Assembly (NCBI RefSeq): GCF_007859315.1
Contig: NZ_VOHA01000001.1
Span: 868,001-932,000, forward strand
Origin: Reyranella sp. CPCC 100927
GTDB taxonomy: Bacteria; Pseudomonadota; Alphaproteobacteria; Reyranellales; Reyranellaceae
Length of the DNA stretch: 64,000 nt
Reading direction: 5' to 3'
Shown: positions 8,743 through 18,208 of the stretch, one piece after another
Layout of the letters: the number at the start of each line of letters is the position of its first letter
Numbering within the stretch: position 1 is the stretch's first letter
Notes under the pieces: generated by a model
What the model saw: the letters and a program-made list of their open reading frames with translations, nothing else
Databases searched by the model: none
What the model was told of the DNA's origin: nothing
Position numbers and translations under genes: made by a program

Positions 8743-9198
8743 ATGCCGCGGCTGAGCAAGAAAACCATGTTTGCCATCGAGGCCGTGCTCGACATCGCGA
8801 TGAATGCCGGCGACCAGCCGGTCCGCAGTGGCGACATCACGCGCCGCCAGAACATCCCCAAACGCTACCTCGAGCAGGTTCTGCAGCATCTCGTGCGTGA
8901 AGGCGTTCTCGCCGGCAAGCGCGGCCCGCGCGGCGGCTACATGCTGGGCCGCGAGCGGCGGCGCATCAGCCTGGGCGACATCATCCGGGTGGTTCAGCAG
9001 CTCGAGGCCGAGACCGAGCCGCAGGACGAGACCGTCGGTTCGCCGCTGGCGCACATGGTGGTATGGCCGACCTGGAATCGCCTGCGCGAGGAGGTCATGT
9101 CGCGAATGGATGCGATCACGATCGAGGACATGGTGCGCGACGCGCGCGAGCACGGCATGCAGGCCGAGACCGCGCAACGCCTGGAGTTCCACATCTGA
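8743..9198 (+). CDS. Rrf2-family transcriptional regulator lacking the Fe-S cysteines
   Basis: The 151-residue protein has the Rrf2 winged helix: an N-terminal helix (KKTMFAIEAVLDIAMNAG), the recognition region (RRQNIPKRYLEQVLQHLVREG) and the wing (GKRGPRGGYMLGRE). IscR, RirA and NsrR hold an Fe-S cluster with three cysteines; this protein has no cysteine at all, so it cannot sense by that mechanism. It may be a CymR-like or structural Rrf2 relative. The ATG at 8743 gives the natural N-terminus; a longer frame overlapping dut is not credible. The target is unknown; it is probably cotranscribed with dut. Confidence 0.87.
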   Translation: MPRLSKKTMFAIEAVLDIAMNAGDQPVRSGDITRRQNIPKRYLEQVLQHLVREGVLAGKRGPRGGYMLGRERRRISLGDIIRVVQQLEAETEPQDETVGSPLAHMVVWPTWNRLREEVMSRMDAITIEDMVRDAREHGMQAETAQRLEFHI

Positions 9199-9209
9199 CG
9201 GTGGCTGTC

Positions 9210-10046
9210 ATGACCATCCCGAGCGTCGAACTGCCTTCGGGCGCGCGCATGCCGACCTTCGGAATCGGCACTTGGCGCATGGGCGAGGACCGGCGCCGAC
9301 GCAAGGACGAGACCGATGCTATCCGCCACGGCATCGATCTCGGCTTCACGCTGATCGATACGGCCGAAATGTACGGCGAAGGTGGTGCCGAGGAGGCGAT
9401 CGCCGATGCCATTGCCGGCCGTCGCGACGGCCTCACCATCGTCAGCAAGATCTATCCGCACAATGCCTCGCGCCGCGGTGCCGTCACGGCCTGCGAACGC
9501 AGCCTGAAACGGCTGCGCATCGATCGCATCGATCTCTACCTGCTGCATTGGATCGGTGGCGAACCGTTCGAGGAGACCATCGCCGCGTTCGAGACCTTGC
9601 GAGACCAGGGCAAGATCGCCGACTGGGGCGTCAGCAACTTCGACCGCGACGATCTGCAGTCCTGGCACCAGAAGGACGGCGGCCGCTGCGGCACCAACCA
9701 GGTGATGTTCAACCTCGCGCGTCGCGGCGTGGAGTTCGACCTGTTGCCCTGGATGCAGCAGCACAAGATGCCGCTGATGGCCTATTCGCCGTTCGACCGC
9801 GGGCCGCTGGCGCGCGATCGCGACCTGAAGGCTATCGCCGACCGCCATGGCGCAACCCCGGCTCAGGTGGCGCTGGCGTGGCTGCTGCAGTTGCCGGGCG
9901 TCGTGGCGATTCCCAAGTCGGTCGACAAGGTGCGATTGAGTGAGAACTTCGGGGCGCTGAAGGTCAAGCTGAGCGATGCGGATCTCGCCGACCTCGATCG
10001 CGCTTTCCCGCCACCACGGCGCAAACAGTCGCTGTCGATCGTATGA
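9210..10046 (+). CDS. Aldo/keto reductase
   Basis: The protein has 278 residues and folds as an NADPH-dependent (alpha/beta)8 barrel that reduces aldehydes or ketones. The catalytic tetrad is visible: Asp and Tyr in LIDTAEMYGEGGAEE, Lys in TIVSKIYPHN and His in DLYLLHWIGG. The C-terminal cofactor segment VVAIPKSVDKVRLSENFGAL is typical. Substrate cannot be assigned. Start ATG 9210 lies 12 bases after the Rrf2 gene; the much longer open frame from 9063 overlaps that gene. Convergent with ybeY. Confidence 0.92.
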   Translation: MTIPSVELPSGARMPTFGIGTWRMGEDRRRRKDETDAIRHGIDLGFTLIDTAEMYGEGGAEEAIADAIAGRRDGLTIVSKIYPHNASRRGAVTACERSLKRLRIDRIDLYLLHWIGGEPFEETIAAFETLRDQGKIADWGVSNFDRDDLQSWHQKDGGRCGTNQVMFNLARRGVEFDLLPWMQQHKMPLMAYSPFDRGPLARDRDLKAIADRHGATPAQVALAWLLQLPGVVAIPKSVDKVRLSENFGALKVKLSDADLADLDRAFPPPRRKQSLSIV

Positions 10047-10052
10047 GAACCC

Positions 10053-10076
10053 CTCTCCCGCTATGCGGGCGGAGAG
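10053..10076. terminator. Hairpin between convergent aldo/keto reductase gene and ybeY
   Basis: CTCTCCCGC and GCGGGCGGAGAG form an imperfect stem around a TAT loop, with one bulged C. It sits between the two convergent stops and overlaps the last codons of ybeY. There is no U-tract, so termination is only suggested. The word CTCTCCCGC recurs in the repeat block at 38431-38613. Confidence 0.45.
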
Positions 10077-10572
10077 AAATCCTGGTACGGGTCAGCCACG
10101 CCCAGTCCGGCGAGGATGCGGACCTCGAGCCTTTCCATTCGCTCGGCCTCGGCATCGACCTCGTGGTCATAGCCCAGCAGGTGAAGCGTGCCGTGCACGA
10201 CCAGGTGCGTCAGGTGGTCGGCCAGGCGCTTGCGCTGCGCGCGCGCTTCGCGCATCACGGTCTGGCGTGCCAGCACGATGTCGCCGAGGAAGCGCGGCGC
10301 GCCGGGCGCGGTGGCCCGTCCATCGGCGGGAAAAGAGAGCACGTTGGTCGGCTTGTTCTTGCCGCGGAAGTCACGATTGAGGACGCGCACGGCGGCATCG
10401 TCGGCCAGTGCGATGGCCAGCGCGACAGGAGCCGGCTGGCGCCTCGGCGCACCGGCCAGCGCCGCCTGCACGGCACGCCGGCACAGCGCGCGCACGGTCC
10501 GCTGCTGCAGCAACCACTGCGCATCCTGGATATCGATATCGATGGTCGCGCGCGGCGCTGCGGCGGCGCGGC

Positions 10573-10576
<4 letters not shown>
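10061..10576 (-). CDS. ybeY: Endoribonuclease YbeY (rRNA maturation factor)
   Basis: This 171-residue zinc-dependent single-strand RNase works in 16S rRNA 3' end maturation and ribosome quality control. The zinc motif HGTLHLLGYDH near residue 130 supplies three histidines, and the conserved arginine region FRGKNKPTNVLSFP near residue 68 is intact. Its start overlaps the phoH stop by four bases (ATGA), so translation is probably coupled. miaB-phoH-ybeY is a widely conserved order in this class. Confidence 0.97.
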
Positions 10577-11570
<994 letters not shown>

Positions 11571-11574
<4 letters not shown>

Positions 11575-13007
11575 GCTGCGACCTCGATGGGATGCGTCAC
11601 GGCAGTCTGGACGATATCATCGGTCACGATCTCACCCGACAGGCTGACGGCATGCGCGCCGACGATGTGGACATCCACGATCTGTCCCACCAGCCGCGCG
11701 GGTCCTGAGGCATGCACCGACTGCAGCCACGGCGACTTGCCCAGCACCTGGCCGGGCTTGCGGCCGGCCTCCTGGAACAGCACCGGGATCGTCCGGCCGA
11801 CCAGGGTGGCGTTGAAGCCGCGCTGCTGTTCGCCGAGCAGCGCTTGCAGGGCCTGCAGGCGCGCATCCTTCTCCGCCTCCGGCACCTGACGCTCCAGCAT
11901 TGCTGCCGGTGTACCGGGGCGGGGGCTATACTTGAATGAGAAGGCCGACGCGAATCCGACATCGCGAACCAGGGCCAGCGTGTCGGCGAAATCGCGGTCC
12001 GTTTCGCCCGGGAAGCCGACGATGATGTCGGTCGACAGCGCCATGTCGGGCCGCGCCGTCCTGAGCTGGTCGATCAGCCGCAGGTAATGATCGCGATCAT
12101 GCTTGCGGTTCATGGCTTCCAGCACCCGATCGGATCCCGACTGCACCGGCAGGTGCAGATAGGGCATCAGTGCCGCCACGTCGCGATGCGCCGCGATCAA
12201 GGCATCGTCCATGTCGCGCGGGTGCGAGGTCGTGTAGCGGATGCGGGCCAGGCCATCGATCTCGGCCAGCGCCCAGATCAGCTGCGCCAGGCTCCCGGTC
12301 GAGCCGTCGGGCGCGGCGCCATGCCAGGCATTGACGTTCTGTCCCAGCAGCGTGATCTCACGGGCGCCGGCGGCAACCAGGCTGCGGGCCTCGGCGAGGA
12401 TGGCCGTCGCCGGCCGCGAATATTCGGCGCCGCGCGTGTAGGGTACGACGCAGAACGTGCAGAACTTGTCGCAGCCCTCCTGGACCGACACGAAGGCCGC
12501 ACCGCCGGTGACCGTCGTCGGTGCCGGCAGGTGATCGAACTTGGGCTCGACCGGAAATTCGGTATCGAGGACGCCGGCGCCCTTGGTCGCGCCGGGTCGG
12601 CGATGACCGGCGGCGCGGACGGCGCGGGCTACCATCTCCGGCAGGCGATGGTAGGCCTGCGGTCCGACGACGATGTCGACCGCCGGCTGGCGGCGCATGA
12701 TCTCGGCGCCCTCGGCCTGCGCCACGCAGCCGGCGACCGCGATCACCAGGTCATTGCCGGCGGCGCGACGGCGAGCCTGCGCGTCGCGCAGGCGGCCCAA
12801 CTCGGAGAAGACCTTCTCCGATGCTTTCTCCCGGATGTGGCAGGTGTTGACGATCACCATGTCGGCGTCGTCGGGACTGGCTGCCGGGGCGTAGCCCAGC
12901 GGCCGCAGGACGTCGGCCATACGCTCCGAATCGTAGACGTTCATCTGGCAGCCATAGGTGCGGATGAACAGTCCCTTCTTACGTGCCATCGGAGCCGGTG
13001 CGGTCAT
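11571..13007 (-). CDS. miaB: tRNA-2-methylthio-N6-dimethylallyladenosine synthase
   Basis: The 478-residue radical-SAM methylthiotransferase converts i6A37 of tRNA to ms2i6A37. It shows the N-terminal UPF0004 domain ([44 protein letters not shown]), the radical-SAM cysteines in [15 protein letters not shown], and a C-terminal TRAM domain (about 415-475). Start ATG 13007 is supported by GAAGG five bases upstream; ATG 12989 is an alternative. It is the first gene of the miaB-phoH-ybeY overlap chain. Confidence 0.97.
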
Positions 13008-13093
13008 CGAGCCTTCGAATTGCTGGCGGGCGGCCATTTCCACCCAAAACCGCGCGCTTTCTATCATCCGCCCTGCGGTTGGTCGAGTCGCGC

Positions 13094-13909
13094 TCAGGCC
13101 GCCAGCCGCGGTGGCAGCTCGTCATAGCGTCCACGGTTGATCGCCTGCATGGACTGGGAAATGGTGCGGAAACAGTGTTCCGTCAACTTCTTGCGGTCAC
13201 CCATCCGGTCGATGTCGACCGGTTCATGGAAGACGACGACGGCGGCCACTTCGCCCAGGGCCATCATGTTCCAGAGATGCGGCGCCAGCTCCATGTCGCC
13301 GAACCAGCTGAAGAACGGCCGGCACAGGCGGCCGACGGGGATGCCGTCAAGCCGGGCATAGGTGATGGTGATCGGCTGAACCGGCACCGGATCGCGCCCG
13401 TGGCGCATCTGGGTGGCGCCCAGCAGGGCGCTGCGGAAGGGCAGCACGCGGGTCCCGTCGCTGCTGGTGCCCTCGGGAAACAGCACCAGATCATCGCCCG
13501 CATCCAGGCGCCGTTGAATGCCGTCGCGCCCGTCACGCGCGGCGCGCTGGCGCCGCTCGATGAAGATCGTGCGTTGCAGCTTGGCAAGCCAGCCGAATAC
13601 GGGCCAACCCGCGACCTCCGACTTGGCGATGAACGACACCGGCAGGATCGAGGACAGGACCTCGATGTCGAGGTAGGAGACGTGGTTGCCGACGAACAAT
13701 GTCGGCGTGGCGCGCGAGGGCTGGCCGTAGATCTCGATCCGGATGCCCAGGATGAAGCAGACGACGCGGTGATAGATCACCGGCAGCCATCGGTAAGCCG
13801 GACGAATGCGCAGCAGCACCACCAGGAACTGAAGCGGCATCAGCGGCAATGTCCAGAGGATGTAGAGCAGGAGACGGATGAAACCGCGGGTCGGGGAGCC
13901 GATGGACAT
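13094..13909 (-). CDS. olsA: 1-acyl-glycerol-phosphate acyltransferase family protein, probable OlsA (lyso-ornithine lipid O-acyltransferase)
   Basis: This 271-residue PlsC-type acyltransferase has an N-terminal membrane segment ([21 protein letters not shown]). The acyltransferase motifs are NHVSYLD (catalytic His and Asp), the Arg region [16 protein letters not shown] and the PVQPITITY block. It follows the olsB-type gene by about 40 bases. In Sinorhizobium and relatives OlsB makes lyso-ornithine lipid and OlsA adds the second acyl chain, so the pairing supports that role over a purely phosphatidic-acid role. From sequence alone, ordinary PlsC activity cannot be excluded. Confidence 0.8.
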   Translation of the reverse strand: MSIGSPTRGFIRLLLYILWTLPLMPLQFLVVLLRIRPAYRWLPVIYHRVVCFILGIRIEIYGQPSRATPTLFVGNHVSYLDIEVLSSILPVSFIAKSEVAGWPVFGWLAKLQRTIFIERRQRAARDGRDGIQRRLDAGDDLVLFPEGTSSDGTRVLPFRSALLGATQMRHGRDPVPVQPITITYARLDGIPVGRLCRPFFSWFGDMELAPHLWNMMALGEVAAVVVFHEPVDIDRMGDRKKLTEHCFRTISQSMQAINRGRYDELPPRLAA

Positions 13910-13950
13910 GGATCAGGGGGTAAGTGGGTATAGGGTGCCGACGATGTCGG

Positions 13951-14790
13951 CTAGATCGCTCCCGTCTCGCGCGCGACGCGCTCGTAGTGGCGGTAGTATT
14001 TCTCGGTGATCAGGTCGGTCTTGACGACGATGCAGACGTCCGTCGTGTCGAATTGCGAGTCGATCACGGCGCCGTCGCCGACAAAACCGCCCAGCCGAAG
14101 ATAGCCTTTGATGAGCGGCGGCACCATGCGCTCGGCCACGCGCGTGTCGTAGCTGCCCGCCGGCAATATATTCATATCGACATAACGGGATGGCAGAGCG
14201 CGAGCCCGCAGCTCCGGCGGCGCCATGTGGTTCTGGGCCAGATAGGACAGCGGCTGCGCCAGGCGCTGCAGGTCGGTCCCGGGCAGGCTGGCGCAGCCGA
14301 ACATGATTTCGATGTCGTAGTGGAAGACGTAGGTCGCGATGCCGCGCCACATCAGCTGCATCGCCGGCATGCTGCGGGCCGAGGCGTCGACGCAGGAGCG
14401 GCCCAGTTCGAGGATCTCGCCGGGCCAGCCGACGAGCGGCGCCACGTCATACTCGGACACGGAATAGAAGCTGCCGCGCGCTGCCGCGGCCGATCGCCGG
14501 ATCAGGCGATAGGTGCCGGTGATGCCGGCCAGACCCGGCCGGCGACGGTCGATGAACAGCAGATGATCGCACAGCGGGTCGAAGTCGTCGTAGTCGCGCC
14601 GCAGCGCCGCCATTTCGGGCGTCGGCTTGGCTGTCATCTCTTCGTAAAAGACCTTATAGCGCAGAGCCTGCGCCGCCTCGACTTCGGCTTCATTGCGAGC
14701 CAAACGCACTTCGAAATCGCCCGCCACGATGGGCGGCAATGCGTCGGCTCCGGGGCGGAGCGCGGCGGCGCGAAGTGCGACGCTGGTCAT
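13951..14790 (-). CDS. olsB: Ornithine N-acyltransferase OlsB (GNAT-like, 3-hydroxyacyl-ACP dependent)
   Basis: The protein has about 279 residues and belongs to the hemolysin-like GNAT family that includes OlsB. Features seen are FEVRLARNEAEVEAAQALRYKVFYEEM, CDHLLFIDR, GTYRLIRR, ILELGRSCVD (typical substrate region) and FGCASLPGTD. OlsB acylates the alpha-amino group of ornithine to start phosphorus-free ornithine-lipid synthesis in the inner membrane. ATG 14790 is preferred; a TTG at 14826, directly abutting the fur stop codon, is the alternative. Probably cotranscribed with fur upstream and olsA downstream. Confidence 0.85.
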   Translation of the reverse strand: MTSVALRAAALRPGADALPPIVAGDFEVRLARNEAEVEAAQALRYKVFYEEMTAKPTPEMAALRRDYDDFDPLCDHLLFIDRRRPGLAGITGTYRLIRRSAAAARGSFYSVSEYDVAPLVGWPGEILELGRSCVDASARSMPAMQLMWRGIATYVFHYDIEIMFGCASLPGTDLQRLAQPLSYLAQNHMAPPELRARALPSRYVDMNILPAGSYDTRVAERMVPPLIKGYLRLGGFVGDGAVIDSQFDTTDVCIVVKTDLITEKYYRHYERVARETGAI

Positions 14791-14826
14791 CACCCCATTA
14801 TCAGCTGGAATGGGGGTCTCGGCCAA

Positions 14827-15279
14827 CTATTTGTTTCGAGTTTTCCGCCGACCGGCCGAATCGCCGGTGGGGAGGGGAACAGCGTATAGTTCCAACCGGT
14901 GATCGACCAGGCGATAGCCAAGCCTTTCGGCCATCGCCCGCTGCAATTCCTCGATCTCCTCGTTCTGGAACTCGATTACCCGGCCCGACTGGATGTCGAT
15001 CAGGTGATCGTGGTGGACTTCGGTGTGCTCTTCATAGCGCGAGCGCCCGTCACGAAAGTCATGCCGTTCCAGGATGCTGGCTTCTTCGAAAAGGCGGACA
15101 GTGCGATAGACGGTGGCGATGGAAATCTTGGGATCGATCTCGATCGCGCGCCGATAGACCGCCTCGACGTCGGGATGATCGGTCGCCTCCGACAGGACGC
15201 GCGCGATCACCCGGCGCTGGCCGGTCATCTTCAGTCCCTTCTCGACGCAGCGCTCTTCAAGGCGCGATTTGTCCGACAC
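14827..15279 (-). CDS. fur: Fur-family metal regulator (Fur/Mur type)
   Basis: This 150-residue repressor has a winged helix (GLKMTGQRRVIARVLSEATDHPDVEAVYRRA, then KISIATVYRTVRLFEEA) and the metal-site segment VHHDHLIDIQSGRVIEF. The structural-zinc CxxC pairs of E. coli Fur are absent; the segment that reads CLDCG there is DIQSG here. This matches the alphaproteobacterial Fur/Mur group, many of which respond to manganese rather than iron. The GTG start at 15279 is chosen because GGAGG lies eight bases upstream. The neighbouring genes olsB and olsA are in the same orientation. Confidence 0.92.
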   Translation of the reverse strand: MSDKSRLEERCVEKGLKMTGQRRVIARVLSEATDHPDVEAVYRRAIEIDPKISIATVYRTVRLFEEASILERHDFRDGRSRYEEHTEVHHDHLIDIQSGRVIEFQNEEIEELQRAMAERLGYRLVDHRLELYAVPLPTGDSAGRRKTRNK

Positions 15280-15401
15280 CGGTAAAGCCTCCAAACTGTC
15301 TTCTTATACTGCGTCTTTGACGGGGGCTGCCAGCCCGATCAACAGTTCTAGCACTCCGGTACGGTTCGACGGGTCAGTGGTGCTGACAATCAGAGGCAGG
15401 G

Positions 15402-15830
15402 CTATCCCTTGGTACGCGCGACGCGGGCACGCATGCGCTTGGTGCCGAGGCCGACTTTCTTGGCCAATGCGCTGCGAACCTTGGAATAGTTCGGGGCAAC
15501 CATCGGATAATCGGCAGGCAGGCCCCACTTTTCGCGATACTGCTCGGGCGTCATGCCGAACGCACTCATCAGGTGCCGCTTCAGCATCTTGTGCTCGGTG
15601 CCATCTTCCAGGCAGACAATATGGTCGCGCTTGATGGACTTGCTCACAGGCACTGCGGGTTCGGGCTTAGCAGCCGCGCGGCCGTTGCCGACAGCGCACA
15701 GCGACGCATGAACCTGTTCGATAAGTTTTTGCACATCAGCGACAGAAACAGTATTATTAGATACGTGAGCCGTGACAATCTGGGTTGTAAGGGCAAGAAG
15801 ATCTGCTCCGGGTTTGTTTTGTTCGCTCAT
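15402..15830 (-). CDS. mucR: Ros/MucR-family transcriptional regulator with a degenerate zinc site
   Basis: This 142-residue DNA-binding protein belongs to the Ros/MucR family that controls exopolysaccharide, motility, cell cycle and virulence genes in alphaproteobacteria. The core VCLEDGTEHKMLKRHL and MTPEQYREKWGLPADYPMVAP (residues 72-112) are diagnostic. In Ros the ligands are Cys-Cys-His-His; here the second Cys is Asp76 and the last His position is Phe91, leaving Cys73 and His86. Some relatives are known to use Asp or no zinc. AAGGA lies before ATG 15830. It has its own promoter, divergent from the TusA-like gene. Confidence 0.95.
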   Translation of the reverse strand: MSEQNKPGADLLALTTQIVTAHVSNNTVSVADVQKLIEQVHASLCAVGNGRAAAKPEPAVPVSKSIKRDHIVCLEDGTEHKMLKRHLMSAFGMTPEQYREKWGLPADYPMVAPNYSKVRSALAKKVGLGTKRMRARVARTKG

Positions 15831-15871
15831 GTTTTTCCTTTATCGGCCGGAAAGAATTACTGGACAATTCC

Positions 15872-15900
15872 GATATAGTACTGTCTCGGTACAGGATCAA
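15872..15900 (-). promoter_or_regulatory. Probable promoter of mucR with an internal palindrome
   Basis: On the minus strand TTGATC (15895-15900) and TATATC (15872-15877) have a 17-base spacer, placing the transcript start about 35 bases before the mucR ATG. The spacer contains the imperfect palindrome CTGTACCGAGACAG, a possible operator. MucR proteins often repress their own gene, but the site owner is inference. Confidence 0.6.
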
Positions 15901-15939
15901 CCTTGACTTTGCCGGCCAAGAAATATGTGCGTTGCTGCG

Positions 15940-16176
15940 ATGAGTGCAGATGCTGTCATCGATATTACAGCGGACGTATGTCCGATGACCTTCGTGCGCG
16001 TGAAACTCGCGCTTGAGCGGCTGCCATCAGGCGCCGTGCTTGATGTACGTCTGAATGCAGGTGAACCGCTGCGCAACGTGCCGCGATCGGCGCAGGCCGA
16101 AGGCCACGCGATTGTCAGCCTCGCACCGGAATCGGATGGATCAAGTATACATCGCCTGGTCATTCGCCGGGCGTAG
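15940..16176 (+). CDS. TusA-like sulfurtransferase-family protein
   Basis: The 78-residue protein has the TusA fold signature DITADVCPMTFVRVKLALERL with the family cysteine in the CPM motif, followed by VLDVRLNAGEPLRNVPRS and the closing strand HRLVIRRA. TusA-type proteins relay persulfide sulfur for tRNA thiolation, cofactor or oxidative sulfur metabolism. This subgroup is a paralog whose partner is not known. ATG 15940 is chosen over ATG 15925 because similarity begins there; neither has a clear ribosome-binding site. It is divergent from mucR. The 182 bases after it (16177-16358) hold nothing recognisable. Confidence 0.85.
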   Translation: MSADAVIDITADVCPMTFVRVKLALERLPSGAVLDVRLNAGEPLRNVPRSAQAEGHAIVSLAPESDGSSIHRLVIRRA

Positions 16177-16358
16177 AGATGGTCGTTGGTGTGCGGGTTT
16201 ATTGAACGTAAGTGCGCAACTATTATGGCGATTGGTGTCATAAAAGACCCGAGAGCTTCGCAATATTGTGCCGGAAGTGGAATGAATGTGCAGCGGCGAA
16301 CCATGACTCGCGGGTGACAGGCCGATACTCAGCGTCGATTGTCATATTTCTTGGCTAT

Positions 16359-16832
16359 TCATCGATTGCCGTGAAAATCACGGCGCATGGTCAATGCTGT
16401 GACGTGGCCATGCGGGCCGCGATCGAAATAATTGTTTCGCCGCCCGACGATCACGAAGCCGTGGGCTTCGTAGAGATGGCGGGCCGCCAAGTTGTCTTCC
16501 GCGACTTCGAGGAAGATATGGCGTGCGCCGCGGCGCCGGCATCGCCGGCTCAACGTCGACAACAACAGCGTCGCACCGCCACGCCGGCGGGCTGTCGGCA
16601 CGACGCCGATCGTCAGTACTTCGGCTTCGTCGGCGGCGACACGGGCGAGCGCCAGCCCATCAGGCTGGTCGCCGGTCATCAACAGTGCGCCGAAGCAGCC
16701 GGGGGATTCCAGCAGGCGTGTGAATTCCGCGGCGGTCCAGGTGCGCTCCCATGGCGCGTCGAAGCACTGGGCATAGAGGGACGCCGCCACGTTGCGGTCG
16801 TGCGGCCGCAGTGTGCGAACGGTATTGCTCAC
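16359..16832 (-). CDS. rimI: Ribosomal-protein-alanine N-acetyltransferase RimI-like (GNAT)
   Basis: This 157-residue GNAT has the acetyl-CoA motif (EVLTIGVVPTARRRGGATLLL) and the RimI-like C-terminal part HIFLEVAEDNLAARHLYEAHGFVIVGRRNNYF. RimI acetylates the N-terminus of ribosomal protein S18. Its start overlaps the tsaB stop by four bases (ATGA), the common tsaB-rimI arrangement, which supports the assignment over a generic GNAT. Confidence 0.92.
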   Translation of the reverse strand: MSNTVRTLRPHDRNVAASLYAQCFDAPWERTWTAAEFTRLLESPGCFGALLMTGDQPDGLALARVAADEAEVLTIGVVPTARRRGGATLLLSTLSRRCRRRGARHIFLEVAEDNLAARHLYEAHGFVIVGRRNNYFDRGPHGHVTALTMRRDFHGNR

Positions 16833-17542
16833 CGCCCGGTACGCGGCAGCGTGACGTCAGCCGGGCGCAGATAGAGCGGTGCCGGCATGCCGTTCGTCCT
16901 GTTGATGTCGCGCCAATACTCAGCGCCGCGCTGAAGCGCCAGACGTGCCAGCACGCAGACATCCGGCGTCGTCGGGCCGCCGGCGGGTTCGGCATCGACG
17001 CCGGATTGCGCGAGAGCGGTGCACAGCGCTGCCGCGCCATCGCCGATGATGAGCAGTCCGCCGTCGGCCTCGGCGGCGATCGCGGGAACATCGGCAACCC
17101 GCGGCGGCCGCGTGTCGTCGAAACCGACGTAGTAGTCACCGCGATGCGTGTCGATCGCCGCCAGCAGTCGACGGTGTTGCGTTTGCAGGCGCCGGTGATC
17201 GGCGGTGGTCGCGGCCGCAAGCAGGGTCTCGGTTGTCGTCAATCCGGCCAGCGGGATGTCGTGTGCCAGCGCCAGGCCGCGTGCCATCGCAAGCCCGATG
17301 CGCACGCCGGTGAAGCTGCCCGGGCCGACGGTGACGGCGATCAAGCCCAGCGCGTCGGATCGCACGCCGGCACTGGCCAACGTTGCCACGATCATGGGCG
17401 CCAGCGCCGCAGCATGGCCTCGCTGCATCTCCTGCCGGTCGTGCGCTAGTATTGTCACGCCGGAAACGGTCTGCTGTATCGCAACGGCGACGGAACAGGC
17501 GGTGCCGGAGCAGTCGAAGGCAAGAACAGGCGGGACGGTCAT
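16829..17542 (-). CDS. tsaB: tRNA threonylcarbamoyladenosine biosynthesis protein TsaB
   Basis: The 237-residue ASKHA-fold protein is the partner of TsaD in making t6A37 of tRNA. It starts VLAFDCSGTACSVAVA, then shows the family markers QRGHAAALAPMI and VTVGPGSFTGVRIGLAMARGLAL. ATG 17542 gives the natural N-terminus; the longer in-frame extension to 17830 overlaps the divergent ddpX gene and is rejected. It is coupled to rimI by a four-base overlap. Confidence 0.96.
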   Translation of the reverse strand: MTVPPVLAFDCSGTACSVAVAIQQTVSGVTILAHDRQEMQRGHAAALAPMIVATLASAGVRSDALGLIAVTVGPGSFTGVRIGLAMARGLALAHDIPLAGLTTTETLLAAATTADHRRLQTQHRRLLAAIDTHRGDYYVGFDDTRPPRVADVPAIAAEADGGLLIIGDGAAALCTALAQSGVDAEPAGGPTTPDVCVLARLALQRGAEYWRDINRTNGMPAPLYLRPADVTLPRTGR

Positions 17543-17602
17543 GACGGGATGGTGTGCGTGGCGCCGATCAAGATCCGCAGGCGCAGCGGGAGCGTGGCAG
17601 GC

Positions 17603-18166
17603 ATGATGACTTCTATGGACATCGTCGAGATTGCGCCACCGGACTTTGACGTGGATATCGCGTTGGCCTATGCGACGACGGCCAACATAACCGGACAGCC
17701 CGTCTACAGGAATGCCCAGTGCTGGTTGCACCGTACGGCGGCGCAACACTTGCGGCATGCGATTGACCTGGCTGCCCTGCAGGGTTGGCGCCTGCGCATT
17801 TTCGACGCGCTGCGGCCGACCGAAGCGCAATGGGCGCTATGGAATGCCGATCCCAATCCGGAATTTCTCGCCGACCCGCGCCGCGGCTCGCCGCACTCGC
17901 GCGGCGTTGCCGTGGACCTCACGTTGCTCGATCGCAACGGACAGGCGCTCGATATGGGTACGGCGTTCGATGCGTTCACGCCGCGCTCACATCATGCGAA
18001 CCCCGACGTCAGCATTGACGCCCAACGCAATCGTCTGTTGCTTCTCGGACTGATGACCGCGGCAGGTTGGGATTTCTACCGCAATGAATGGTGGCACTAT
18101 CAATTGTTCGACGCGCGGCGATTCCCCCTGATCGCCGATGCCGACCTGCCGGTGCCGATGATGTAG
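17603..18166 (+). CDS. ddpX: D-alanyl-D-alanine dipeptidase (VanX/DdpX family)
   Basis: The protein has about 187 residues and is a zinc dipeptidase of the M15D family. The zinc motif SPHSRGVAVDLTL (SxHxxGxxxD) and the catalytic Glu and third ligand in EWWHYQL match VanX/DdpX; the RPTEAQWALW region supplies the transition-state Arg. Such enzymes recycle or degrade D-Ala-D-Ala from peptidoglycan; in VanX they also support vancomycin resistance, but no vanH/vanA partners are present, so a recycling role is more likely. ATG 17603 or 17606 is the likely start. It is convergent with the bax-like gene. Confidence 0.9.
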   Translation: MMTSMDIVEIAPPDFDVDIALAYATTANITGQPVYRNAQCWLHRTAAQHLRHAIDLAALQGWRLRIFDALRPTEAQWALWNADPNPEFLADPRRGSPHSRGVAVDLTLLDRNGQALDMGTAFDAFTPRSHHANPDVSIDAQRNRLLLLGLMTAAGWDFYRNEWWHYQLFDARRFPLIADADLPVPMM

Positions 18167-18173
18167 TTGCTGG

Positions 18174-18203
18174 AGGTGCGGGCGCCCGCATGCGCCCGCA
18201 CCT
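18174..18203. terminator. Strong hairpin between convergent ddpX and bax-like genes
   Basis: A perfect 12-bp inverted repeat (AGGTGCGGGCGC at 18174-18185 with its complement at 18192-18203) encloses a six-base loop, seven bases after the ddpX stop. There is no U-tract on either side, so it may act as a stability or Rho-assisted barrier rather than a textbook terminator. Confidence 0.6.
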
Positions 18204-18208
18204 GCGGG

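Noticed and set aside
17603-18166. Vancomycin resistance (vanX) cluster
   Set aside because: No vanH, vanA or vanRS genes are adjacent; a lone DdpX-type recycling enzyme is the simpler reading.
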